From positions 57,937,439 through 58,001,438 of the forward strand of contig NC_088800.1 of NCBI RefSeq assembly GCF_011386835.1: DNA of 64,000 nt, read 5' to 3'. Source of the DNA: Chrysemys picta bellii (Eukaryota; Chordata; Testudines; Emydidae). Shown piece by piece: positions 36,807 to 46,837 of this stretch. The notes beneath the pieces were generated by a model, which saw nothing but the letters and a program-made list of their open reading frames with translations, did no database searches and was not told the origin of the DNA. Numbering within the stretch: position 1 is the stretch's first letter; each line of letters starts with the position of its first letter. A program made the position numbers and the translations under genes.

Positions 36807-37315
36807 CCTCTCAGGATTTGCTGCTGCAGTACTCACACACAATTCATAGGGAACACTAAAAAAGCTAGTTAGTGGTTTGTTTACTACTGGGGGAGGGATC
36901 CCCTGGTGGCTCGTGGCAGGCTGTAGTAATTAGCAACAGACAGCCTGCTTCTCCCTACAAGATCCTCTCTCTAAACAATGGGACCGGATGACTGTAAGGC
37001 CCCCCCCCCTGCCGCCCCCACTCTCAGGGTTGTGGCCTCTTCAAACACTGCAGATTCATGAGCACAGGGATTTGGGCTGGTGGCTCTTCCATCTCGCTTC
37101 TGCTGCACCACCCACACCACTGTGAGTCGCCACTGCAGATAGATGGAAAGATCCTCCCAAAGCCAGCCCCGCTCCCCGAGAACAAGATCAAGAGGAACTA
37201 GGCAGAGCTATGTATAGTTCATATCAAGCCTGGTTCTCCACACTCTTATGTAGCTAGTGGATATGCAGAGGAAATGTAGGATGTTATCACTGGCATGAGC
37301 GAGTGGAGAATGGGG
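36807..37315. other. Gene-free sequence, nothing recognised
   Basis: A poly-C tract lies near 37000. No other feature is seen. Confidence 0.4.
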
Positions 37316-37929
37316 CAACCCAGTGCGCACGCTGCGCATGCCCAGCCCCTGGCCAGTCGCGTCTGGGCTGCTGCCCAGCTGGTGCAATCCCGCGGTGGAC
37401 CTGGAGTGGGGGCAGCAGGCCCCAGCCCCCCCGTCCCGCTCGGGTCCCGCAGGGGAATGAATGGGACTGGGCTGCTGATGCCTCCGCCCCGGGGCCGCCG
37501 CGGGATAGCACGAGCTGGGCAACCAGCCCGGACGCGACTGGCCAGGGGCTGGGCACAGCATGCGCACTGCTGGGTCTCTGCAACAGGCCCGGGCTCGGGG
37601 GGTTCGGGCCTGGGTGCCAGAGCCTCAGCCGCTGAGTTTGGCCATCGGCCGCTTCCTCCCCCAGTGGCAGTAGGAGCTGCAGCGGCGACTGCTCCCAAGT
37701 CCCACTGCCCAGGGGGGAGAACAGCCGCCGCCTGGCCCCACGGGCCGCCCCCCTACTCTCCCTACCGCCCGACTGAGTCCTGCCTGCGCTTGGGGCCAGG
37801 CCGGACTCACTCACGGCACCATGCTCCCCCTGCGTCTCCGGGGCCTCTATTCAGCGCTTGTGGAGGAGGGGTTTTTTTTTGCCCCGCCCCTGCGTCCTGA
37901 TATTTGACCTGGGTGATCTGGTCACCCTA
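37316..37929. mobile_element. Truncated TAGGGTGACC-type element
   Basis: The body matches the interior of 59797-60665 in the same orientation (GCGACTGGCCAGGGGCTGGG, GCTCCCAAGTCCCACTGCCC). The end (ATATTTGACCTGGGTGATCT, then GGTCACCCTAG) is the reverse complement of that element's left end. An internal inverted repeat (about 37319-37400 against 37494-37571) shows rearrangement. The left terminus is missing. Confidence 0.75.
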
Positions 37930-39039
37930 GCCCCTGACTTCCTGGCTCTGGCCCCTGCCCCACTCTGCTCCTTTTTGGGGAATTCCAAAGTGGTGGGTTT
38001 TCACGCCTTATCAGGACGAAACCCAATCTCGACATATCAAAATCCTGCACACAATGGAGCTCTCCCCAGTCTCTGCTCAGCCCTTTACAGAGCCAAGCCC
38101 TCTTTGGCTTTTCTAGGCAGCGGTAGCCTCTCCTGCGTCATTCATTGTTAGGAGTATCGTAGCACCTGGGAGCCCCCAGTCATTGGGCAAGGATCCCATT
38201 GTGCTAGGCGCTGTACAGACACAAAACAAGAAGACAGTTCCTGCCCTGACGAGCTTACAATCTAAGTATAAGACAAGACAACTGCTGTAGCTGGGCAGGG
38301 GGAGCACCAGGAAACAATACTGCCAGCATTGTAGGCTGTGGTCTCAGCACCCCAGCTGCCTAACCACCCTCATCAACTCCCTCGGCCAATTACTGATGAG
38401 AAAGTGGATCTTCCTCTCTAGTTCTGGCTCTGGGACCAATGTGTGCGCGTCAGTGCAGAAAATTCAGGAAATAGCCATCGCGCCCGTGTGTGCTACTTCT
38501 GCGCCCCTTCCGCCAGTCTGTGGTGCTAATGAGGACGCCTATTCTTCCTGCTAACTCACCCGCTGCAGGCCAAGCTGATCATCCAGCATCCAGCTGGCCT
38601 GTCCCACCAGCAACCACCTTGACTCACTTTCTTCAGTCAGTAGGGAAGAGGATTTGATTTCCTCAGCTTGGAACAAATCAATATTTTCATTTCCTTAACA
38701 ACTTTACTTCTCCTGGGCTCTCAGTGCTGCTCTTCACCTGGGCCAGGAGAAGAGCAGAAAGAACGTAGTAAGCAGGGTTTATGACGCTACCCGTCACCAA
38801 AGCAGCTGCGCACCTTCCCCATCAAATGGTTAGCAATAGCTACGTCCCTAGTAGACTTCAGGGCACCTCTGGTTCTTCTCCCTTTTGGGGGTAAAAGGGA
38901 AACTTTGCTTGTGGAGGGGGAGGCTGATTATTAGTGTTATTCATGTTGCTGTAATTTTTTAGGATCTTTTTTAATTGGTTGCTTGGGGCTTTTGGTAGAA
39001 GGGGGGGTGTCAGGTGCTGTGTTACTCTCATGATGGTAG
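37930..39039. other. Gene-free sequence with an old repeat tail
   Basis: 38152-38290 is a reverse copy of the repeat whose tail reads TGCTAGGCGCTGTACAGACA. No gene is seen in the rest. Confidence 0.45.
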
Positions 39040-39371
39040 AGTGGGTTTATATCACCGCTTCGTACCCAACTTCACCATGTTGGCCACCCCATTATTGGAC
39101 TTGACAAAGAACGCCCAGCCACGGAAAGTCCAGTGATCAGAGGACTGCGAGGCAGCCTTCCAGACCCTGCGAAAGCCACTGACCCATCCCATCCAGGCTT
39201 CACAAAGTCCTTCATCCTCCAAATGGATACCTCGGAGGTAGGGCTGGGAGTGGTACTATCTCAAGAAGTAGACGTGGAGGAGCACCCGATCCTTTCCTCT
39301 CAGCTGCAAGCTGTTCCCCCAGGAGACCCGTTACTTTACTATAGAAAGGGAGGTCCTGGATGTCTGTAGAT
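39040..39371 (+). pseudogene. Ty3/gypsy reverse transcriptase-RNase H relic
   Basis: The conceptual translation around 39044-39130 reads YHRFVPNFTMLATPLLDLTK, the end of a gypsy reverse transcriptase. It continues through a DCEAAFQTLR-like stretch to FTKSFILQMDTSEVGLGVVL at about 39197, the start of an RNase H domain (normally DASxxGxGAVL). A later IERE-like piece is in another frame. Stops and frameshifts show it is dead. No LTR pair frames it. Confidence 0.8.
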
Positions 39372-39373
39372 CA

Positions 39374-40187
39374 ATCTCTGATAATTTTCATATGACTTTA
39401 CATTGTGCCTCTTCATATAACCTTGTGGTAGGTCTACCCACGTGTGACCTCTGTTTTCATGGAACTTTGTATCAAAGCCTCATTTAGAAACTTTGCATTG
39501 CCCTTGGTATAATATTATAGCCCCTAAGGATAGAATAAGATAGAAGAAACATTTCTTTTTGCTAGCAGTAGAACAAGAGCTCTTCCCCCCCTCCCCCACT
39601 CTTAATCAATTGCCCTGTTGAATGAATGAGGTGTGGATGAGCAAGGCATGGAAGGCAGACAGCCTCAATTGTTGGAGAGGGGCTGGGAGCCAGACCCAAG
39701 GACAATAAAACCTGTCAAGTGGGCTCATTAAAGACAAGCAGACATACTGACAGCCTCGGGGGTTAGAAGCAAGCACCTTCTTTTGGAAACACCCTCTTTG
39801 CAGCATTGGGACAACACTCAAAAGAAAGCAGCACAAAGGACCAATGGACACAGACACAGAGTTTGAATCTGGTATAGATTTGCATAAGAGGAAAGCTGCT
39901 ATAAAAGTGAGGTGTCTTGCAGAGGACCCCGGGTCTCGTCTTGTCAACATGGGAGCATCGATCCGGATCGGCAGAAGCCCGGCTCCACCCCCTCCCCCAT
40001 CTAACTCACCTGGCCAGTGAAGTTAAGGGGAGCAACTAATTGGTAACAACAAGACGGAATGGGTTTGTGTGTGTGTGTGTGTGAGTGTAAGTGTAATATA
40101 TTATATGCATATAATACAGTGTTAATAAATACATGTATTACTAATAAATGTGGCGTTTTGCCTTATTCCCCCTGAAACCCCTGATGT
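39374..40187 (+). repeat. Possible LTR or 3' end of the same gypsy-type element
   Basis: The stretch follows the RNase H relic directly and ends with AATAAATACATG and AATAAATGTGGCG, polyadenylation-like words, plus a (GT)n tract at 40065-40085. No TG...CA boundaries can be fixed, so the call is tentative. Confidence 0.35.
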
Positions 40188-40198
40188 AAACAGCAGTA

Positions 40199-40357
40199 CG
40201 TCAGTGGAAGAATTGTTCCATTGACCTAGCTAATCCACCTCTCTGGCAGGTGGATTACCTACACCCATGGGAGAACTTCCCATCAGTGCAATTAGTGTCT
40301 ACACTGAAGTGCTGCAGCCACACTGCTGTAGTGGTTTAAATGTAGACATACCCTGAC
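40199..40357. mobile_element. Harbinger-type MITE fragment
   Basis: GGAAGAATTGTTCCATTGAC, TAATCCACCTCTCTGGCAGG and ATGTAGACATACCCTGA correspond to the MITE family at 32860-33130 and 52936-53518. It is inverted relative to the former. Confidence 0.55.
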
Positions 40358-40449
40358 TGGCCTGTGGCGGATCACAGGCGAGTCATATCCTCAGCCAATT
40401 GTAGAAAATGAAGTCTCAGACAGATGGATCTGTGTTATCACCTAAGTCA

Positions 40450-40646
40450 GTGGTTTTCAACCTGGGGTCTGTGGACTATGTCTAAGGTGTCCACAAAAGG
40501 TTGTCGTTATGATAGGACAGTAGTTTTCAACCTGTGGTCCATGGACCCCCTGAGGGTCTGCAGACTCTAAGACTTCCAAAGGGGTCTGCACCTCTATTTG
40601 AAATTTTTAGGGAGCTGCAAATGAAAAAAAGGTTGAAAACTACTAA
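40450..40646. mobile_element. hAT-type MITE (CAGTGGTTTTCAACC ends)
   Basis: CAGTGGTTTTCAACCTG at the left and AGGTTGAAAACTACT at the right are inverted repeats. A second left-end copy (CAGTAGTTTTCAACCTGTGG) lies at 40518, so a partial copy may sit inside. The flanks ACCTAAGT/ACCTAGGA only partly match. Confidence 0.7.
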
Positions 40647-40675
40647 CCTAGGAAATCCTCATGATAATACTTCAG

Positions 40676-40905
40676 CTTTCTCTAGCTCTGGCACCTTTGG
40701 AGGATCTCCAAGTCCTTTACAGACACTAATGAACTCAGTCTCACAGCCACCCCCTAGGGTGGTATCTCCATTTTACAGCCAAGAAACCAGAAGCACAAAG
40801 GTTGCATGAGTTGCCAAAGGTGGCCCAGTGAAGGCAATAGAAGAGCCAGGAATCCCACCCTGATCTCCTGTCCCACAGTGCTGTGCTTTAGCTGCAAGGT
40901 CATCC
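40676..40905 (-). repeat. MIR-like SINE, reverse orientation
   Basis: GGAGGATCTCCAAGTCCTTT, GTGGTATCTCCATTTTACAG, AGGTTGCATGAGTTGCCAAA and AGCCAGGAATCCCACCCTGA read as the reversed MIR order (3' part, core, head). Confidence 0.75.
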
Positions 40906-41655
40906 TTCCCTCCACATAAAGGGGTTTTTTAATCATCAAAGAGAGTGGGAAGCAGCACAAAGTCTTTCCAGGCAAAAGCAATTAAAAGCTAGAGACGAAA
41001 TAACTGCAGTTCTGGGTAGAAATGATTGTATCTGTATAGAATGCATTCAACAGAATGACTTTTCTTTTTGTAAAGACATGAGCAGTGCAATTACCTCAAA
41101 CAAACCTGTGTGCCATGTTTTAGAAGAAAAACAGACAAATCTAGGTCCAGACTACACAAAATCTAATAGCACAAAGCAAAAGCAAATCAGGGTAGGGATT
41201 TACAACTGAAGTTACCCCCGCACTCTGGATTGAAGCATTACAGGCCATCACGGCTTCCTCAACAAGTAACCAGGTTAGACAGACAGTTGTGCATCACATG
41301 TATGGGGGTTGTGATAAAAGCTAATGGGATCATCCCATGCAGACTGTTTGTAACAGAGGTGCTAACCCACACTTACAGGATGTGACAATAGCGGAGAAGG
41401 ACTAAGAATGTATTGCAACAATGAGAAAGTGTGAAAGACTAAATTCCCTTTCAGCCCTGTCTTCATTTGTTTGGAAGTGGAAGAGATTAAATCTTATCTG
41501 AAGAGTGGGCGCTGCTCTGGTCCTTTAAAAAAGGTGCTTACTGAGATGGAGGGGAAGATCTTAATATTCATAAAAGGGTTAGGAAAAATCAGATGAATAA
41601 TAACAGCATCCAGTGTTGCATTAAACGGGATAAAATTTAAGATATCTAAGCCTGC
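40906..41655. other. Gene-free sequence, nothing recognised
   Basis: I see no exon or repeat terminus. Confidence 0.4.
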
Positions 41656-42291
41656 TTGCTTCAGCACATAAGATAACTGCTAATTTACGGGCAATCATTG
41701 ACCATTAGAGGGTTTTTTTGTTTTGTTTTAAGAAGAACAGGAGTACTTGTGGCACCTTAGAGACTAACAAATTTATTAGAGCATAAGCTTTCGTGGACTA
41801 CAGCCCACTTCTTCGGATGCATATATATCCATCTATATGCATCCGAAGAAGTGGGCTGTAGTCCACGAAAGCTTATGCTCTAATAAATTTGTTAGTCTCT
41901 AAGGTGCCACAAGTACTCCTGTTCTTCTTTTTGCGGATACAGACTAACACGGCTGCTACTCTGAAACTTGTTTTGTTTTGTTTTTTAACCTGCTGTGAAA
42001 TATCTGGCATGGGCCATTGTCAGAGACTGAATACTGGACTCCACAGTGCGGCAAGTCTCCAGTTGCTAGGAAAGCCATTTTAACCCAGAGTCCCCTGGGC
42101 AAGCGCAGAGGGGAAGTGTTCACTAAATGGTTTAATATGGATGTCCCCGCACTGTCAAGTCCAGTATCCTGTCTCTGACAATGGCCCATGCCAGATGTTG
42201 CACAGTAGGTTAAAAAACAAAACATAACAAAAAACCCTTTAATGGTCAATGAGTGCCCGTAAATTAGCAGTTCTCTTATGTGCCGAAGCAA
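41656..42291. repeat. Fold-back (inverted duplication) interrupted by a second hairpin
   Basis: The left arm (41656-42051, without its insert) and right arm (42147-42291) are reverse complements: AACTGCTAATTTACGGGCAA against TGCCCGTAAATTAGCAGTT, and CTGGCATGGGCCATTGTCAG against CTGACAATGGCCCATGCCAG. The loop is about 95 bp. The left arm is split near 41730 by the hairpin and its tail, with TTTTGTTTTGTTTT-like sequence on both sides, so the hairpin came later. Confidence 0.85.
41731..41970. mobile_element. Perfect 95-bp palindrome with Penelope-like tail
   Basis: 41731-41825 and 41834-41928 are exact reverse complements (95 of 95), separated by 8 bp. The unit contains TAAGCTTTCGTGGACTACAG and CAAATTTATTAGAGCATAAG. 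It is followed by GATACAGACTAACACGGCTG, an abundant reptile repeat end that I associate with Penelope-like elements. Such elements often insert as inverted partial pairs. The family call is moderate; the palindrome is certain. Confidence 0.75.
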
Positions 42292-43739
42292 TACCCCAAT
42301 TTAAAAAACATAGTAAGAGAACCAAAAAAGAGCCACCGTGGTTAAACAATAAAGTAAAAGAAGCAGTGAGAGGCAAAAAGGCATCCTTGAAAAAGTGGAA
42401 GATAATTCCTAATGAGGAAAATAGAAAAGCACATAAACTCTCACAAAGTAAGTGTAAAAATATAATTAGAAAGACCAAAAAAGAATTAGAAGAACAGCTA
42501 GCCAAAGACTCCAAGAGTAACAGCAAAAAATGTTTTAAATGCATCAGAAGCAGAAAGCCTGCTAAACAACCAGTGAGGCCACTGGACAAGCGAGATGCTC
42601 AAAGACAATCAGGCCATTGCAGAGAAACTAAATGAATTATTTGCATTGATCTTCATTGTTGAGGATGTGAGGGAGATTCCCAAACCTGAGCCATTCTTTT
42701 TGGGTGACATATCTGAGGAACTGTCCCAAATTGAGGTGTCATTAGAGGAGGTTTTGGAACAAATTGATAAACTAAACAGTAATAAGTCTCCAGGACCTGA
42801 TGGTATTCACCCAAGACTTCTGAAGGAATTAAAATGTGAAATTGCAGGACTACTAACTGTCATCTGTAACCTATCATTTAAATCAGCTTCTGTACCAAAT
42901 GACTGGAGGCTAGCTAATGTGATGCCAATTTTTAAAAAGGGCTCCAGAGGTGACCCTGGCAATTACAAGCCAGTAAGCCTCACTTCAGTACCGGGCAAAT
43001 TGGTTGAAACTATCGTAAAGAACAAAATTGTCAGACACATAGATGAACATAATTTGTTGGGAAATAGTTGACATGGTTTTTGTAAAGGGAAATCATGCCT
43101 CACCAATCTACTAGAATTCTTTGAGGGGGTCAACAAGCATGCGGACAAAGGCGATCCAGTGGATATAGTGTATTTAGATTTTCGGAAAGCCTTTGACCAG
43201 GTCCCTCACCAAAGGCTCTTAAGCAAAATAAGCAGTCATGGGATAAGAGGGAAGGTTCTCTCATGGATCGGTAACTGGTTAAAAGATAGGAAACAAAGGG
43301 TAGGAATAAATGGTCAGTTTTCAGAATGGAGAGAGGTAAATAGTGGTGTCCCCCAGGGATCTGTACTGGGCCCAGTCCTATTTAACATATTCATAAACGA
43401 TCTGGAAAAAGGGGTAGACAGTGAGGTGGCAAAATTTGCAGATGATACAAAACTGTCCCAGGCAGACTGTGAAGAGCTACAAAAGGATTTCACAAAACTG
43501 GGTGACTGAGCAACAAAATGGCAGATGAAATTTAATGTTGATAAATGCAAAGTAATGCACATTGGAAAACATAATCCTAACTATACATATACAATGATTG
43601 GCGCTAAATTAGCTGTTACCACTCAAGAAAGAGATCTTGGAGTCATTGTGGATAGTTCTCTGAAATCATCCACTCAACGTGCAACGGCAGTCAAAAAAGC
43701 GAACAGAACATTGGGAAACATCAAGAAAGGGATAGATAA
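42273..43739 (+). pseudogene. CR1 LINE ORF2 (reverse transcriptase), part 1
   Basis: This is the 5' visible part of a CR1 copy later split by insertions. Reading frames give KEPPWLNNKVKEAVRGKKAS upstream of the RT, then KSPGPDGIHPRLLKEL, a [17 protein letters not shown] block (RT motif A), [20 protein letters not shown] (motif B region) and KFADDTKL (motif C, FADD). A frameshift lies near 42600, and in-frame stops at 43069 and 43507. The 5' half, including the endonuclease, is missing here. It stops at the TAA target of the inserted transposon and resumes at 46313. Confidence 0.95.
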
Positions 43740-44061
43740 CACTGGTCTACAATTTTTGAGAAGTCATCTGCTTCAGAGATAAAATGTGCTATTTATTATG
43801 TATTTTGATGTGCTGAATTCAAATATGACAATTAAAACAACTGATTGGCTTCTGTTTCTAAGATATTTAAGTTTTTACATTTTGTCTATGTATATTGTGT
43901 AGATAGAGTTTTAATCATAAATTGTAAACCTAGGTCTTTTCATGTGTTTATGGTTGCTTTACATGATAATAGTTCACCTGTCCTGTTTATGTAACACTTT
44001 AAAAATCAGCAAAAGGGTTATATAAATCAAATTTATTATGAAACAAAAGGCAAAAAACTAT

Positions 44062-44091
44062 TATAGACTCATAGACTCATAGACTCATATT
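44062..44091. repeat. Short tandem repeat ATAGACTCAT x3
   Basis: Three near-perfect copies of a 10-bp unit lie just beyond the 3' end of the transposase gene and inside the transposon. Confidence 0.85.
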
Positions 44092-44108
44092 ATGTACATA
44101 GGTTAGTC

Positions 44109-45799
44109 CTATTCAGTGTCTACTTGGCGCTTCTTGGCTTGTCTCTTGAATTCATTAAATGGAGCATCTCTTGTTACTGTCCAGCAATAGTCTGCAAGCA
44201 TTGATGGGCTCCATTTGCCCTGATAGCGTTTCTCCATTGTTGCAATGTCCTGGTGAAATCGCTCACCGTGCTTGTCGCTCACTGCTCTGCAGTTCGGTGG
44301 AAAAAAATCTAGATGAGAGTGCAAAAAATGTATCTTTAGTGACATGTTGCAACCAAGGCTTTTGTATGCCTTGAGGAGGTTTTCCACCAACAACCTGTTG
44401 TCTGCCTTGTTGTTTCTGAGAAAATGTATTGCCACTAACTGGAAGGCTTTCCATGCCGTCTTTTCCTTGCCACGCAGTGCATGGTCAAATGCATCATCTC
44501 GAAGAAGTTCATGAATCTGAGGACCAACAAAGACACCTTCCTTTATCTTAGCTTCACTTAACCTTGGAAATTTTCCGCGGAGGTACTTGAAAGCTGCTTG
44601 TGTTTTGTCAATGGCCTTGAAAAGTTCTTCATCAGACCCAGCTTGATGTGTAAGGGTGGTAACAAAATCTTCCTTGATTCAACAAGTGGTGGATGGTGAA
44701 CACTTTTCCTCCCAGGCGCCAATGACTGTCGGAGTGGCCAGTCTTTCTTGATGTAGTGGGAATCTCTTGCACGACTATCCCATTTGCAGAGAAAACAGCA
44801 GTACTTTGTGTATCCAGTCTCCAGACCAAGCAAGAGAGCAACAACCTTCAAATCGCCACAAAGCTGCCGCTGATGTTGGTCATAGTTTATGCACCTCAAA
44901 AGTTGTTTCATGTTGTCATAGGTTTCCTTCATATGGACTGCATGACCAACTGGAATTGATGGCAAAACATTGCCATTATGCAATAAAACAGCTTTAAGAC
45001 TCATCTTCGATGAATCAATGAACAGTCTCCACTCATCTGGATCGTGAACGATGTTGAGGGCTGCCATCACACCATCGATGTTGTTGCAGGCTACAAGATC
45101 ACCTTCCATGAAGAAGAATGGGACAAGATCCTTTTGACGGTCACGGAACATGGAAACCCTAACATAACCTGCCAGGAGATTCCACTGCTGTAGTCTGGAG
45201 CCCAACAGCTCTGCCTTACTCTTGGGTAGTTCCAAATCCCTGACAAGGTCATTCAGTTCACCTTGTGTTATGAGGTGTGGCTCAGAGGAGGAGGATGGGA
45301 GAAAATGTGGGTCCTGTGACATTGATGGTTCAGGACCAGAAGTTTCATCCTCTTCCTTTTCCTCGTCTGACTCAAGTGAGAATGATTCTGGTGCATCAGG
45401 AACCGGCAGTCCTTCTCCGTGGGGTACTGGGCGTATAGCTGATGGAATGTTTGGATAATGCACAGTCCACTTTTTCTTCTTTGACACACCTTTCCCAACT
45501 GGAGGCACCATGCAGAAGTAACAATTGCTGGTATGATCTGTTGGCTCTCTCCAAATCATTGGCACTGCAAAAGACATAGATTTCCTTTTCCTGTTCAACC
45601 ACTGGTGAAGATTTGTTGCACAAGTGTTGCAGCATATGTGTGGGGCCCACCTCTTGTCCTGATCTCCAATTTTGCAGCCAAAATAAAGGTAATAGGCTTT
45701 CTTAACCATAGTGGTTATACTGCACTTTTGTGATGCAAAAGTCACTTCACCACAAACATAGCAGAAGTTATCTGCACTGTTCACACAAGTACGAGGCAT
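44109..45799 (-). pseudogene. Unclassified putative transposase with cysteine clusters, one frameshift
   Basis: The minus-strand frame runs from ATG at 45797-45799 to a stop at 44558. It resumes in another frame near 44594 and reads to 44109, giving about 560 codons with one frameshift. The N-terminus has C13-x2-C16 and C57-x2-C60, a likely zinc finger, then C93-x2-C96. An acidic Glu/Asp-rich linker follows at about 139-158. Candidate catalytic acids are D262 (FIDSSK), D316 (CGDLK) and the glutamate in KHGERFHQD in the shifted frame. A further CCFLC cluster lies at 334-338. I recall similar proteins of unknown function in invertebrate and other genomes. Calling it the transposase is inference from its position between the terminal repeats. 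The sequence is otherwise well kept, so the insertion may be fairly young. Confidence 0.8.
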
Positions 45800-46312
45800 C
45801 TCTGTTCACTTTGGCTAAACAGAAATGTGTCCCTTTGCAAAATCAAACACTGACAAATAAGAGAGCATGACACTGTATGATTTCTAGAGCTGATATAGGG
45901 CAATTTGTTCAGCAGAGTGATGTAAGCTTTGTTATGTTTGCATCATCCATGACTTCTAGGAATAACATGATGCAATTCATATCATGTATGACACAATACC
46001 AGCTTCAGATTGCATCATTCATTATTTTGCCTAAGAAGCAAGTACTGTCCAAACCCAGTCATAGATTTATTCATAGATCCAGTCAAAGATGTATTTTAGT
46101 CATTTCTGGTTTAAATTGAGATCCCTTCCCTTTATAACTCACTTATCCTCCGCCATTTCCAAGTCAAGGGTTGTATATACTGACCCATTAGCATATCTTG
46201 AAAACTAGAGCCAATCAACAATTTTAAGCATCATTTTCGTTCTCAGTGACCCAGAATTAGTAAAGTTTGACTACATTTATTTCAGAAGCATTTTGGCTGT
46301 AGAGCAATGTAA

Positions 46313-46829
46313 TAAGACAGAAAATATCATATTGCCTCTACATAAATTCATGGTACACCTACACCTTGAATACTGCATGCAGATGTGGTCGCCCCATCTC
46401 AAAAAAGATATATTGGAATTGGAAAAGGTTCAGAAAAGGAAAACAAAAATGATTAGGGGTATAGAATGGCTTCCGTATGAGGAGAGATTAATAAGACTGG
46501 GACTTTTCAGCTTGGAAAAGAGGCGACTAAGGTGGGATATGATAGAGGTCTATAAAACCATGAGTGGTATAGCGAAAGTAAATAAGGAAGTGTTATTTAC
46601 TCCTTCTCATAATACAAGAACAAGGGGCCACCAAATGAAATTAATAGGTAGCAGGTTTAAAACAAACACAATAAAGTATTTTTCCACGCAACGCACTGTC
46701 AACCTCTGGAACTCCTTGCCAGAGGGCGTTGTGAAGGCCAATACTATAACGGGGTTCAAAAGGGAGCTAATAGATACATGGAAACTAGGTCCATCAGTGG
46801 CTATTAGCCAGGATGGGCAGAAATGGTGT
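46313..46829 (+). pseudogene. CR1 LINE ORF2 C-terminus, part 2
   Basis: Continues the CR1 of 42273-43739 after the inserted transposon. The frame reads [40 protein letters not shown] and [20 protein letters not shown], the conserved CR1 C-terminus. It ends GATGGGCAGAAATGGTGTC, where a hAT element interrupts the 3' UTR at CCCTAGTG (46830-46837). Confidence 0.93.
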
Positions 46830-46837
46830 CCCTAGTG

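Larger units (their letters stand above)
43740..46309 (-). mobile_element. CACTA-like DNA transposon, 2570 bp, TAA target duplication
   Basis: Its edges are exact because it interrupts a CR1. GATAGATAA at 43731-43739 and TAATAAGACAG at 46310-46320 join to the normal CR1 word once one TAA is removed, so TAA is a 3-bp target duplication (43737-43739 and 46310-46312). The left end CACTGGTCTACA and the reverse complement of the right end CATTGCTCTACA match at 10 of 12. Similarity then continues, imperfectly, for about 130 bp (GATTGGCT and AAGATAT shared). CACTG-type ends with 3-bp duplications fit the CACTA/EnSpm group. TAA targets alone would also fit PIF/Harbinger, but neither the ends nor the protein look like it. 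It carries one long minus-strand gene. Confidence 0.88.

Noticed and set aside
44062..44091. CRISPR-like or regulatory array
   Set aside because: Three copies of a 10-bp unit without spacers in a vertebrate genome form a short tandem repeat only.
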